DNA of 58,611 nucleotides, taken from contig JAEUIH010000048.1 of assembly GCA_016795105.1 (NCBI GenBank), positions 1-58,611 on the forward strand, read 5' to 3'. The notes below the pieces were generated by a model, which worked only from the letters and a program-made list of their open reading frames with translations, was not told where the DNA came from and did no database searches. The position numbers and the translations under genes were made by a program. Origin of the DNA: Planctomyces sp. (GTDB lineage: Bacteria > Planctomycetota > Planctomycetia > Planctomycetales > Planctomycetaceae). The stretch's first letter is position 1, and each line of letters begins with the position of its first letter. Shown here piece after piece: positions 27,019 through 35,987 of the stretch.

Positions 27019-28701
27019 ATGACGTCAAGTGGCACTCTTTCCGGCAGCTTCATCTCCAGAATTTTTTCAGTGCCGACTCTGGCACTGTCTGTATTCTTCG
27101 GAATGGTCTCGCCCTCCGTTTTTGCAGAACCACCGGCAGCTGTTCGTATCAACCACGAAGGTATCGGTGGAACACTGATCCTCGCAGGGGGTGGCGAGAT
27201 TCCGGAAGCGGCGGAGAAAGCATATGTAGATGCAATTCGCGCTGCGTCAGCATCCGCCGAACCGCGAGTTGTGATTTTACCTCAGGCTTCGGAAGCTCCA
27301 CTCGAATCCGGAACAAAGACTGCTGAATGGTTAACTAACCTTGGCATTGCGAACTCACAGATCTCGGCTGCCACCGAACAGCAGCCGGACAATCTTCAGC
27401 AAACTGTCGAACAAATTCGCGAAGCCCATGCGGTGTGGATTGGAGGCGGACAACAATCTCGACTGTCAACATTGTTTGCCAATACTCAGGTCGAAGCAGA
27501 ACTGAAAGAGCTTCTCAAACGCGGCGGTGTGATTGGAGGAACGTCGGCAGGAGCGGCCATCATGTCAAAGACAATGATCGCGTCCGGAACTTCCGAACCG
27601 GAACTGGGTGTAGGCTTCGATCTGATACCTGGAGCCATTGTTGATCAGCATTTTACTGAACGAGATCGGATCCACCGAAGTCGCCTTGCCGTTACTGCGA
27701 ACCCTGGTCATTTTGGACTGGGAATCGACGAATCCACCGCTGTGATACTCGAAAAACGTACACTTCGCGTCACCGGCAAAGGGTCTGTCACAGTTCTGTT
27801 GGGCCCTTCACAACACCGTTTGGCAGACGAATTTCAACTGAAGGATGGAGGCGTCGCTGACCTGACTCAACTGCGACGAGCCGCACTGTCTCGAGCTTCC
27901 GGGCAGAATCCAGGCGAAACAAAATTTGGCAAGACGGAAGTTCCTTCCGGTGCTCTCGTGATCGTGGGTGGAGGTGGTATGCCAAAGCCGATCGTTGATC
28001 GATTTCTTGAGCTGGCAGGCGGACCAAATGCACGCATTGTGGTACTGCCAACCGCCGTCCCGCGTGAGGAAGCGTTTCGACAGCGTGTGCCGGGATTTCT
28101 CCGAGAAGCTTCAACGGCCAGTATTCGGATTTTGCCTCAAAGCAGGACCGAGGAAGTCGAATCGGTTGAGTTTCAGGATGCTCTGAAAGATGCCACAGGC
28201 GTCTGGTTCGGGGGTGGAAGACAATGGAACTTTGTCGATGCTTACGAGAACACATCTGCAGTTGAACTGTTCCGCGATGTCCTTCGCCGGGGTGGAGTCA
28301 TTGGCGGCAGCTCCGCAGGAGCCACAATCCAGGGAGAATTTCTCGTCCGCGGACATCCCCTCGGAAACACGGTCATGATGGCGGAAGGCTATGAACGAGG
28401 ATTTGCGTTTCTGCCGGGCTCCGCCATCGACCAGCACTTCAGTCAGCGAGGACGCAAGCCCGACCTGATTCCCGTAATTCGGCGTCATCCGGACATGCTG
28501 GGCATCGGAATTGACGAAAGCACCGCGATCGTGGTTCAGGGCACAAATGTCTCAGTGATCGGAGATCACTCAGCCCACTTTCTCTCATCAAAGCGTCTTC
28601 CAGCAGAATCCAACGATGAAAAAGATTCAACGCCCGAAGAAATTAACGCCCTCTACATCAGCATCCCCTCCGGCCAACACCTCGATCTTTCAACCCTCTA
28701 A
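27019..28701 (+). CDS. Exported tandem cyanophycinase-like (S51) protein
   Basis: 560 aa, ATG with CGGAG upstream; signal peptide of about 36 residues (ending SVFAE). It holds two S51-type domains in tandem, roughly residues 48-290 and 310-550. Each keeps the nucleophile elbow: GGTSAGAA with Ser176 and GGSSAGAT with Ser432. Each also has a GGGQQSRL or GGGRQWNF loop and a DQHF motif (IVDQHF, AIDQHF) that supplies the His region. Cyanophycinase splits cyanophycin into Asp-Arg dipeptides, and exported forms exist. Two complete active sites in one chain are unusual. No cyanophycin synthetase is in the window, so the substrate is uncertain. The stop TAA merges with an R3 palindrome. Confidence 0.87.
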   Translation: MTSSGTLSGSFISRIFSVPTLALSVFFGMVSPSVFAEPPAAVRINHEGIGGTLILAGGGEIPEAAEKAYVDAIRAASASAEPRVVILPQASEAPLESGTKTAEWLTNLGIANSQISAATEQQPDNLQQTVEQIREAHAVWIGGGQQSRLSTLFANTQVEAELKELLKRGGVIGGTSAGAAIMSKTMIASGTSEPELGVGFDLIPGAIVDQHFTERDRIHRSRLAVTANPGHFGLGIDESTAVILEKRTLRVTGKGSVTVLLGPSQHRLADEFQLKDGGVADLTQLRRAALSRASGQNPGETKFGKTEVPSGALVIVGGGGMPKPIVDRFLELAGGPNARIVVLPTAVPREEAFRQRVPGFLREASTASIRILPQSRTEEVESVEFQDALKDATGVWFGGGRQWNFVDAYENTSAVELFRDVLRRGGVIGGSSAGATIQGEFLVRGHPLGNTVMMAEGYERGFAFLPGSAIDQHFSQRGRKPDLIPVIRRHPDMLGIGIDESTAIVVQGTNVSVIGDHSAHFLSSKRLPAESNDEKDSTPEEINALYISIPSGQHLDLSTL

Positions 28702-28780
28702 ATGTAGGATGGGCATTCCTGCCCGTCGCCCCCCGCATCGCCGCAGTTCGGGTCGGGCAGGAATGCCCAACCTACATTTG
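28699..28780. repeat. Interspersed palindrome, family R3
   Basis: Arms AAATGTAGGATGGGCATTCC.. and ..GGAATGCCCAACCTACATTT pair over about 24 bases around a GC-rich loop of about 30. The first A residues are part of the preceding TAA stop. The other copies are at 31521-31639 and 56663-56743. No gene is visible in the remaining bases to 28935. Confidence 0.88.
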
Positions 28781-28935
28781 GTTTCCCGGATTTGCATAAA
28801 CCGGACTGAACGGTTGTGTTTGTTTGAGGATGGCATTCATAATGAGTTGGCGAAACGGCGAGCAATCCTCACAATCCCACCACATTTACCTGCCTCCATC
28901 CCGCAGTATCTGAGTTCCGATCGGGGAGTTCTTCC

Positions 28936-29580
28936 ATGGCTGATCAACATGGTTCGTCGGCAACTGAGTCGACGGAATCTTCTGGTTCCGGTTCGGCCGG
29001 CGTGCCGGTAAGCCGGGGACTGTTTCTTCAGTTGCTGACGGCGACAATCAGTTTTGTGATTGTCGCCGTTCCGGCGGCGCTTGGCGGATTGTTCTTTCTT
29101 GACCCGCTGCTTCGAAAGAAATCCGGGGCGAGCGGAAGCAGTGGTGGAGCAGCAAAGAAGGACGATGAAGGCTTTATTCGCCTCGACGTCACGGCGGACG
29201 TGATTCCGGCGGATGGACTTCCGGTTGCCGTCACAGTCCGGGACGACAGTGAAGACGCCTGGAACAAGTTTACGGACGTACCTGTTGGCAGTATTTGGCT
29301 GCGTAAAGGTGCGGAAGGTGTGATCTCAGCGTTTAACTCTGTGTGTCCGCACCTTGGATGCTCCGTGAATTATCGTCGCAGCGAAAACGACTTTTACTGT
29401 CCGTGCCATACGAGTGCATTTTCGCTGGACGGCACGAAGATGAACGAAGTTCCTCCGCGGGACATGGACTCGCTTGAAGTGTCGCTTCGCACAGAAGGTA
29501 AAGCAGATCCAGCAGGCCTGGAAATCTGGGTGAAGTTCCAGAACTTTCAGCGCGGCAAAGCAGAAAAAAAGCCCCTGTAA
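28936..29580 (+). CDS. Rieske iron-sulfur protein of a bc-type complex
   Basis: 214 aa. One membrane helix (about residues 30-58) follows a short Ser/Gly-rich head. The Rieske motifs are complete: Cys137-Pro-His139-Leu-Gly-Cys142 and Cys155-Pro-Cys157-His158. Cys137, His139, Cys155 and His158 bind the 2Fe-2S cluster; Cys142 and Cys157 can form the stabilising disulfide. The protein takes electrons from quinol at cytochrome b and passes them to cytochrome c. It lies 16 bases before the fused cytochrome b/c gene, so the two form an operon. No separate cytochrome c1 gene is present. Confidence 0.94.
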   Translation: MADQHGSSATESTESSGSGSAGVPVSRGLFLQLLTATISFVIVAVPAALGGLFFLDPLLRKKSGASGSSGGAAKKDDEGFIRLDVTADVIPADGLPVAVTVRDDSEDAWNKFTDVPVGSIWLRKGAEGVISAFNSVCPHLGCSVNYRRSENDFYCPCHTSAFSLDGTKMNEVPPRDMDSLEVSLRTEGKADPAGLEIWVKFQNFQRGKAEKKPL

Positions 29581-29596
29581 CGGAAAGTGAAGCTAC

Positions 29597-31528
29597 ATGA
29601 AATCACTGCTCAACTGGCTGAATGATCGAACGGGGTATCGCGAACTCATGCATGAAGCGCTCTACGAGCGTGTTCCTGGCGGAGCGAGATGGCGATATGT
29701 CTGGGGCAGCACATTGGTGTTTGTGTTTGTGGTGCAGATGATCACTGGCCTGATGCTGTGGACAGCATACGCCCCGAGCACTCGAACTGCATGGGAAAGT
29801 GTTTTCTACATTCAGCATGAAATGTATCTCGGGAATATTGTCCGAGGGATTCATCACTTTTCTGCACAGGCGATGGTCGTACTGATGGCGATTCATCTGG
29901 TGCAGGTCGTGATCGATGGGGCATACAAAGCACCCCGAGAGATCAATTTCTGGCTGGGGATCGTGCTGATGCAGATCGTGCTGGGTCTTTCACTGACCGG
30001 CTACCTGCTTCCATGGGACCAGAAGGGCTACTACGCAACTCAGGTCACCACCAATATTATGAGTGCCACGCCAGCCGTTGGAGAACAGGTTCAGTTACTG
30101 GCGCAGGGCGGCAAGGAGTATGGCCATCTGACACTGACTCGCTTCTTTGCAATGCATGCCGGAATTCTGCCGGCAATGCTGATTGGATTTCTTGCACTCC
30201 ACATTTACGCATTCCGGCGTCACGGACTGACCGTGCACGAACCGAAACACGCACCCGATACAACCTTCTGGCCTGATCAGGTGTTGCGCGATGCAGTTGC
30301 ATGCCTTGCGGTGCTTGCGGTAGTTCTGCTGTTGGCGATCTTCAAGGGTGCCGAATTGAGTGCACCTGCGGATCCTTCCGTCAAATTTGATGCAGCTCGA
30401 CCCGAATGGTACTTTCTGTTTCTGTTCCGTTTTCTGAAATTTCATGCCGTGGAGTCACTCGGACTCACGATGGCGGCTCTCGTGATTCCAGGCATTGTGA
30501 TGGGCATCATCACGATAATGCCTCTGACTGCAAAGTTCCTTGGAAACGCGGGCCATACCTTCAACAAGGGATTCATGTGGCTCCTGACGCTCGGAATTGT
30601 GGCACTCACCGGTCTGGCCTTTTACGAAGACGCCACCAACGAAGCTCATCAGGCCGCGCTGGCGGAAGCACACCGTGACGCCGAACGTGCTCGAGAACTC
30701 TCGTCTGGTCCAAACAGGATTCCCGTCGAAGGCGCAGTCTCACTCCTTCGTCAGGATCCGTTTACGCAGGGACCTCGTCTGTTTGCTCAGCATTGCGCCA
30801 GCTGTCATCGTTACAACGGACACGATGGTCGTGGAATGCTGGTCACTGAAACTGTTGGAAAAGGGGCCGAGGCCAAAGTTGTAACCGCAGCACCGACAGC
30901 ACTCGATCTCGCCGGTTTTGGCAATCGAGCCTGGATGAAGGCCGTTGTTGTGGATTACTCAAATCACTTCGCCCCGCTGAAGAACGCACAATGGCACAAA
31001 GACGCAAAGGCGAAAGCAGAAGCTGGTGAAGCCGTTACATTCCTCGACCCCGATTCATCTGAGATGGCGGACTGGTCAGGAAACGCGGATGCTCTCAAGG
31101 CACCTGAAAACGAGTCTGCCGTAAATGCGCTCGTGGAATTCCTTGTTGCAGAAGCCGGACATAGTGGTGTTGAGACCGATGCAGCACTCATCGAAAAAGG
31201 CCGCGCGATTGCGGTTGATGGCACGTGGGGTAACGCACTGGATGGAACGTCGTGTGCCTCCTGTCATGACACGATCGGTCAGGATTTTACTGTGGTCGCG
31301 GATGCAGACGTGCAGAGCACCTACCCGACGCTCGCGAAGTACGGCTCGCAGGCATGGCTGAAGGACTTCATTCGTCATCCGGACGCAAAGCGACACTATG
31401 GTGAGAAGAACCAGATGCCGGCGTACTCCGAGAAACAACTGTCTGAAACAGAGCTGAATCTCCTCGTCCGCTGGCTCACCGGTGACTACGCTCCCACAAC
31501 CGTTCCGGATTATCCAACCCAAATGTAG
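29597..31528 (+). CDS. Cytochrome b with C-terminal di-heme cytochrome c fusion
   Basis: 643 aa. Residues about 1-360 are cytochrome b: helices with the heme-ligand His pairs (HHFSAQAMVVLMAIHL and RFFAMHAGILPAMLIGFLALH), the Qo-site motif PEWYFLFLFRFLKF, and a last helix near 345. Residues about 380-640 add two cytochrome c domains with CASCH at 400-404 and at 553-557. N-terminal and C-terminal b parts are joined in one chain, as in bc1 complexes. The tail replaces a separate cytochrome c subunit, so electrons can leave the Rieske protein within the same polypeptide. The stop TAG (31526-31528) lies inside an R3 palindrome, so the last codons come from the repeat. Confidence 0.93.
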   Translation: MKSLLNWLNDRTGYRELMHEALYERVPGGARWRYVWGSTLVFVFVVQMITGLMLWTAYAPSTRTAWESVFYIQHEMYLGNIVRGIHHFSAQAMVVLMAIHLVQVVIDGAYKAPREINFWLGIVLMQIVLGLSLTGYLLPWDQKGYYATQVTTNIMSATPAVGEQVQLLAQGGKEYGHLTLTRFFAMHAGILPAMLIGFLALHIYAFRRHGLTVHEPKHAPDTTFWPDQVLRDAVACLAVLAVVLLLAIFKGAELSAPADPSVKFDAARPEWYFLFLFRFLKFHAVESLGLTMAALVIPGIVMGIITIMPLTAKFLGNAGHTFNKGFMWLLTLGIVALTGLAFYEDATNEAHQAALAEAHRDAERARELSSGPNRIPVEGAVSLLRQDPFTQGPRLFAQHCASCHRYNGHDGRGMLVTETVGKGAEAKVVTAAPTALDLAGFGNRAWMKAVVVDYSNHFAPLKNAQWHKDAKAKAEAGEAVTFLDPDSSEMADWSGNADALKAPENESAVNALVEFLVAEAGHSGVETDAALIEKGRAIAVDGTWGNALDGTSCASCHDTIGQDFTVVADADVQSTYPTLAKYGSQAWLKDFIRHPDAKRHYGEKNQMPAYSEKQLSETELNLLVRWLTGDYAPTTVPDYPTQM

Positions 31529-31639
31529 CTTGGGCATTCCTGCCCGAGCATGCCCTGGCTACACCCCTTGCAACGCTCACGCCACCGTGACGAATCACAA
31601 ACAGGACTCGTGACGGGCAAGAATGCCCATCCTACTTAG
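31521..31639. repeat. Interspersed palindrome, family R3
   Basis: Left arm AAATGTAGCTTGGGCATTCC (31521 on) and right arm CGGGCAAGAATGCCCATCCT (31615 on) are separated by about 65 bases. The left arm contributes the last codons and the TAG stop of the cytochrome b/c gene. Confidence 0.85.
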
Positions 31640-31654
31640 CAAATACAGCTTCGA

Positions 31655-31688
31655 CATCACGGCGGAGCGTGATGAGGACTTTGGGGGG
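31655..31688. repeat. Interspersed palindrome, family R1
   Basis: CATCACGGCGGAGCGTGATG plus the variant tail AGGACTTTGGGGGG. It is placed between an R3 and an R2 copy, giving a three-family mosaic in the 187-base gap between two genes. Confidence 0.85.
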
Positions 31689-31690
31689 AT

Positions 31691-31726
31691 GCGGACGGCA
31701 CTCGGAGAGTGCCTGCTACTTTTCGG
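31691..31726. repeat. Half of an R2 palindrome overlapping a gene end
   Basis: GCGGACGGCACTCGGAGAGT then GCCTGCTACTTTTC forms one arm of R2. On the minus strand it reads GTAGCAGGCA, whose TAG (31716-31718) is the stop codon of the sigma-54 activator gene. Confidence 0.8.
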
Positions 31727-33230
31727 GAAGAATGCCGTACTTTCGCATTTTGTTGTATAACGTGACTCGGCTGATTCCCAGATGGCGAGCGGTATTGGTG
31801 CGGCTGAAATTGTTGTTCAGCAGAGCCTGTTCAATGATGTCTTTCTCCGTCAGCTCAATACGATTTTCGAGCGATACTCCCTGACGCACAGCGAAGAAGG
31901 CGGCGACTGAAGGATCATTGGCCGGACCAGCGGTTCCTTCGACGATATGAATCGGCAGGGTATCAGCCGACATTCTGCCGTTCGTGCTATAGATTACTGC
32001 ACTGCGAATCGCGTTTTCCATTTCGCGAACATTGCCTGGCCATGGATAGTTCAGAAGACATTCGATGAAGTCAGGTGTAATTTCAACAATGTCGACCCCC
32101 AGTTGCGACGCATGACGATGAACGAAGTACCGAGCCAGTGGCTCGATGTCGGGAAGACGCTTCCTCAGCGGCGGAATCGTAAAACACAACGTGTTCAGAC
32201 GATAATAGAGGTCCGGTCGGAAGCGGCCTTGTTCAACGAGCGGCTGCAGCTGAAGATTGCTGGCTGCGATGATTCTTGCTTTGACGTGCAGAGTGCGATT
32301 TGAACCGACTGGCTCAAACTCACCCTTCTCGATGACTCGGAGCAACTTAACCTGCTGGTCAGGAGTCAGTACATCAATTTCGTCGAGCAGAATCGTTCCT
32401 TCACCGGCAACCAGGAATTTCCCGTCCTTGTCAGCATGAGCACTTGTGAACGCTCCTTTGACATGTCCAAACAGTTCGCTTTCGATGAGTTCCCCCGGAA
32501 GTGCACCACAAGCGACATGCAGGAAAGGCTCATTGACCCTCTGTGATGCTTCATGAATCAAACTCGCAAGATGAGTCTTACCGGATCCGGTTTCGCCGAT
32601 GAGCAGCATTGTCACGTTGTGTCGAGCAGCCACTTCAAGCCGACGCAGCATCTGACGAAGCTCGGGCGTTCGTGTTCTGAATCTGTCGGCAATTGTGTTT
32701 GCTTCAGCGGATGATTCTGCAGATGACCGAGCGGCAGGAGCAGGTTTTCGATGATTCAGAGATTCCGGCACCAGCCGGGCATTGTGAGCAACAACATCCA
32801 TCGAAGCGATTGATTCTTCAGTGACCACCGGGGCAGGCGGCGGACATGAGGTACCCGAATTGACGGACTCAAGAATCTGCTCAGTGAGCCCCGTCGCCGA
32901 AGGGTCGTGACCTGCATGCATAATGATGCGAACACGACCGCGAACTTCGAGCGGAATATCTTCGTCGGTCAGCTGACCTTCGCTGATCACCACCAGGCTC
33001 AGCGTCTTTTTTGCAAATTCTATCAGTGCCCATGTTCGGCCGATTTGCTGAGGTCCTGCCGAGCGGATGTCCAGCACTGCAATTTCCGGTACATGCAGTT
33101 GTGTGAGCGGTACTGCTTCCTGAATCGTGTAGCATTCGAGAATTCGGTATCGGGAACCGAGCAGCGTACCGACGCTGCGGAAGAATCCCGGCGAACTGCT
33201 GCAGATGAGAGCCAATTCCTGCGATTTCAA
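31716..33230 (-). CDS. Sigma-54-dependent activator with degenerate receiver
   Basis: 504 aa from the TTG at 33230, preferred because GAGG lies 6 bases upstream; a GTG at 33419 would add 63 residues without domain character. The N-terminal 120 residues look like a response-regulator receiver, but the acidic pair is missing (LALICSSSPGFFRSVG); VLDI holds the only candidate phospho-Asp. The AAA+ core has Walker A GETGSGKT, Walker B ILLDEIDVL and the Arg-finger segment FRPDLYYRLN. The sigma-54 contact loop reads GAFTSA (codons at 32439-32456) where GAFTGA is the norm. A Fis-type helix-turn-helix ends the chain (NTARHLGISRVTLYNKMRKY). No cognate kinase is adjacent. Confidence 0.92.
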   Translation of the reverse strand: MKSQELALICSSSPGFFRSVGTLLGSRYRILECYTIQEAVPLTQLHVPEIAVLDIRSAGPQQIGRTWALIEFAKKTLSLVVISEGQLTDEDIPLEVRGRVRIIMHAGHDPSATGLTEQILESVNSGTSCPPPAPVVTEESIASMDVVAHNARLVPESLNHRKPAPAARSSAESSAEANTIADRFRTRTPELRQMLRRLEVAARHNVTMLLIGETGSGKTHLASLIHEASQRVNEPFLHVACGALPGELIESELFGHVKGAFTSAHADKDGKFLVAGEGTILLDEIDVLTPDQQVKLLRVIEKGEFEPVGSNRTLHVKARIIAASNLQLQPLVEQGRFRPDLYYRLNTLCFTIPPLRKRLPDIEPLARYFVHRHASQLGVDIVEITPDFIECLLNYPWPGNVREMENAIRSAVIYSTNGRMSADTLPIHIVEGTAGPANDPSVAAFFAVRQGVSLENRIELTEKDIIEQALLNNNFSRTNTARHLGISRVTLYNKMRKYGILPEK

Positions 33231-33435
33231 GTAACACCTCACCAATCCAGTAACCACTCGACTTCGTACGCCGTTGCGGCGCGTTGACAAAGAGTGATCA
33301 ACTGCATTTACAAATCCGGTGCCACAGTTTGGGAATTTGTGCTTTCCCTGCAAATCTCCGTACGACAGCAGGTTCACTGAGGATCCCGGGAAACACTTGC
33401 TGATTCTTTTCAGCAACACATGTTGCCGATCGGCA

Positions 33436-34827
33436 TCACAGCAAATCGGGAATGGGCGAACTGGAGGTGATCAGCCTCTGGATATCCTGCGGGATGTTCT
33501 GAGCAAGTCGAACCTGACCAGGATCAACGAGTGAGTGCATGATGGTGGAGAGCAGGTTGGGAATTGTGACTTTTTCGGACGCGGGTTCGCCGGCGTCTCG
33601 AGTCGATTGCCCGATGACTCGTCCGGGCTGAATCCCACCCCCTGCCAGCAACAGAGGCGTGAGGTTACCCCAGTGATCGCGACCACCCGTTTGATTTACT
33701 CGCGGCGTTCGACCCATTTCACCGGTAATGACCAGCAGGATTCGGTCGCTGAGACCTCGTTCCTGAACATCATCGAGAAACGCTGAAACTGCATGATCCA
33801 GTGCCAGGCTGCAGTAATTCATTCCCTCAGCTACGCCGGCATTGTTGATGTCCGAGTGATTATCCCAGACGAAGTTGGTGGTCACTGTGACAAACCCGCA
33901 GCCTGCTTCGCAGAGTCGTCGGGCAAGCAGCATGAGCTTCCCCAGTGACTTATTGTGGTCGACGTAGTGTTCGTAGTTCTTCCATTTGCGATCAATCATG
34001 TCGGGACGCATCAATGGTGCGGTGTCGTAACGTGCGACAGTTCGAGGATCTTCTTTCGTCAGGTCAAAGACTCCGGCAACACCACCGAGTATCGTCTGAA
34101 ACGCCTGACTCTGAAACGAATCCATGCCTTCCAGGATACCACTTCCGTCGATGGATCGCTGAATTCGATCAAGTCCCGTCAGCAAAGACTGACGGTCATC
34201 CATCCTCTGTCTGGACAAAGTGAGTGTCATGTCGTTCTGCATCTCACCACCGCCACCCGGGATAAAGGGAGCCCACGCGGTCCCCAGTTTCCCGGTGGAA
34301 TCAAATCGCCCGAAACCGGTCTGCATGGGTCCTGTAGATGGATCGACCGACTGCGGGAAGATGGCCATGTTTGTTGGCAGGCCCGACATCGGGTTGTTCA
34401 TTCCGGCCACACGCGCATAAATCGATCCGAAGTTTGCTCGCAGTGTATCGTTACATACGATCGGTTTGATGTCGTGATTTCCGTCGCCTGCAGCAAACGA
34501 ACGCACAATGGAAAAGCGATCTGCCCTAGCTGCAAGACCAGAAAGAGTTCCCCCGAAAGTGATGCCCGGGACCTTTGTAGCAACCTCACCTGTTGTGCTT
34601 CGAATCCCATCCGGAGCCGTCATCTTTGGATCGAACGTTTCGATCTGGCTGGGGCCGCCGTGACAGAACAGAAACACGACGGAACGGTCCCTGAGAAAAC
34701 TCGGACGCCCTTTTTCAGCAGCGTTAGCTCTAAGAAAATCCGCAAGCGTCAATCCGCCAAGCGTTAACCCGCCAGCGCGGAGAAATTCACGGCGTCGGCC
34801 ACGCGTCGTTTCAAAAAATCTCAGCAT
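33436..34827 (-). CDS. DUF1501 family protein, Tat-type leader
   Basis: 463 aa from the ATG at 34827, supported by GAGGAGA 5-8 bases upstream. The leader RGRRREFLRAGGLTLGGLTL is twin-arginine-like. The body has VVFLFCHGGPSQIETFDPKM, TVTTNFVWDNHSDINN, LLVITGEMGRTPRVNQTGG and DHWGNLTPLLLAGG, which match DUF1501. It is a paralogue of the protein at 392-1756 but clearly diverged (different leader spacing and insertions). It lies upstream of the sigma-54 activator on the same strand (205 bases between) and divergent from the mannonate dehydratase gene. Confidence 0.9.
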   Translation of the reverse strand: MLRFFETTRGRRREFLRAGGLTLGGLTLADFLRANAAEKGRPSFLRDRSVVFLFCHGGPSQIETFDPKMTAPDGIRSTTGEVATKVPGITFGGTLSGLAARADRFSIVRSFAAGDGNHDIKPIVCNDTLRANFGSIYARVAGMNNPMSGLPTNMAIFPQSVDPSTGPMQTGFGRFDSTGKLGTAWAPFIPGGGGEMQNDMTLTLSRQRMDDRQSLLTGLDRIQRSIDGSGILEGMDSFQSQAFQTILGGVAGVFDLTKEDPRTVARYDTAPLMRPDMIDRKWKNYEHYVDHNKSLGKLMLLARRLCEAGCGFVTVTTNFVWDNHSDINNAGVAEGMNYCSLALDHAVSAFLDDVQERGLSDRILLVITGEMGRTPRVNQTGGRDHWGNLTPLLLAGGGIQPGRVIGQSTRDAGEPASEKVTIPNLLSTIMHSLVDPGQVRLAQNIPQDIQRLITSSSPIPDLL

Positions 34828-35012
34828 CCCGATTCTCCTCGGTACGGTCAATGCCCGAATCTCACCCCTGACACTGCTTTCAGGGTTGAGTAACTTCAGG
34901 CACAGGGCTGCAGAATGTACGAACTTCCACTCGTTTGCAATACTGCATCTGCAATTCGTTCTTTGGCAGGTCGTTTCTGGCCGCCTGATTCGGGAGTTCC
35001 GGAGTCTACACC

Positions 35013-35987
35013 GTGAAGCTGGGTACTGTTCTTACGCCGATCAATGATGTCAATCTGCAGCTGGCTGCTCAATGTGGTGTGACAGAGGTCGTTCACCGTT
35101 ATCCGGGTTCTGATCCGGCGATACTAAAAGCCGCTCAAAAGCGGATCAATTCCTGGGGAATGCAGCTGTCCGTCGTTGAAGGTTATCTGCCGATTGAAAA
35201 CATCAAGCTGGGATGTGACGACGGGACCGAGATTCGGCTGCTCAAAGATCTCATCCGACAGATGTCGGACCTTGGCATTCGGCTCCTGTGTTACAACTTC
35301 ATGGCTGGAACCGACTGGTGCAGAACTCGGCTGGATGCCCCGGAGCGTGGTGGTGCCAAGGTGACGTCCTTTCACCTGAAAGATGTTGAGCAGGCGGTGC
35401 TTCTGGGTTACCGAGCCCCGAACGCTGACTTTGATGAACAGGCGCGGAGACTAACGCCGGAGAAGCTTTGGGAACAGCTGGACCGGATGCTGAATGAACT
35501 GATTCCGGTTGCCGAACAGTGCGGCGTGACTCTGGCGATGCACCCTGACGATCCACCGTTGCCATCACTGCTCGGCAAAGCAAGAATCATGCACAACGTG
35601 GAGGGTTTTGAGCGGCTTGTGCAAATGGTCCCCAGCTCGGCAAACGCTGTCTGTTTTTGCCAGGGAACATTTGCCACGATGGGAGTCGATATACCGGCCA
35701 CCATTCAACGACTGGGCCCGCATATCAAGTACGTCCATTTTCGTGACGTGCGAGGAACGCCTGAGTCGTTTTCAGAAACTTTTCACGACAATGGTCCCAC
35801 AGATATGGCAGCCGCGATTCGCGCGTTGCGTGACGCGGGGTTCTCCGGGCCGCTCAGACCGGACCACGTCCCACAAATGGTGGGAGAAGATGATGGCGAG
35901 CCCGGCTATACAATGCTCGGCCGACTATTTGCATTTGGTTATATCCGCGGACTTCTTCACGCGACGGAAGGAACAAGATCCAGATGA
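35013..35987 (+). CDS. uxuA: Mannonate dehydratase (UxuA family)
   Basis: 324 aa, GTG start with GGAG 8 bases upstream. UxuA removes water from D-mannonate to give 2-keto-3-deoxy-D-gluconate. The TIM-barrel has the expected metal-site residues: His177 in MHPDDPPLP, Cys216 in CFCQGTF, His242 in VHFRDVRG and Asp284 in RPDHVPQM. The segment FHDNGPTDMAAAIRALRDAGF and the ending GRLFAFGYIRGLL are diagnostic. It is shorter than the E. coli enzyme (394 aa), mainly in loops. It overlaps the transporter gene by 4 bases and leads a uronate cassette. Confidence 0.88.
   Translation: MKLGTVLTPINDVNLQLAAQCGVTEVVHRYPGSDPAILKAAQKRINSWGMQLSVVEGYLPIENIKLGCDDGTEIRLLKDLIRQMSDLGIRLLCYNFMAGTDWCRTRLDAPERGGAKVTSFHLKDVEQAVLLGYRAPNADFDEQARRLTPEKLWEQLDRMLNELIPVAEQCGVTLAMHPDDPPLPSLLGKARIMHNVEGFERLVQMVPSSANAVCFCQGTFATMGVDIPATIQRLGPHIKYVHFRDVRGTPESFSETFHDNGPTDMAAAIRALRDAGFSGPLRPDHVPQMVGEDDGEPGYTMLGRLFAFGYIRGLLHATEGTRSR

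Noticed and set aside
33231-33419. N-terminal extension of the sigma-54 activator from a GTG at 33419
   Set aside because: The 63 extra residues are not domain-like, and a GAGG site sits 6 bases before the TTG at 33230; kept only as an alternative.
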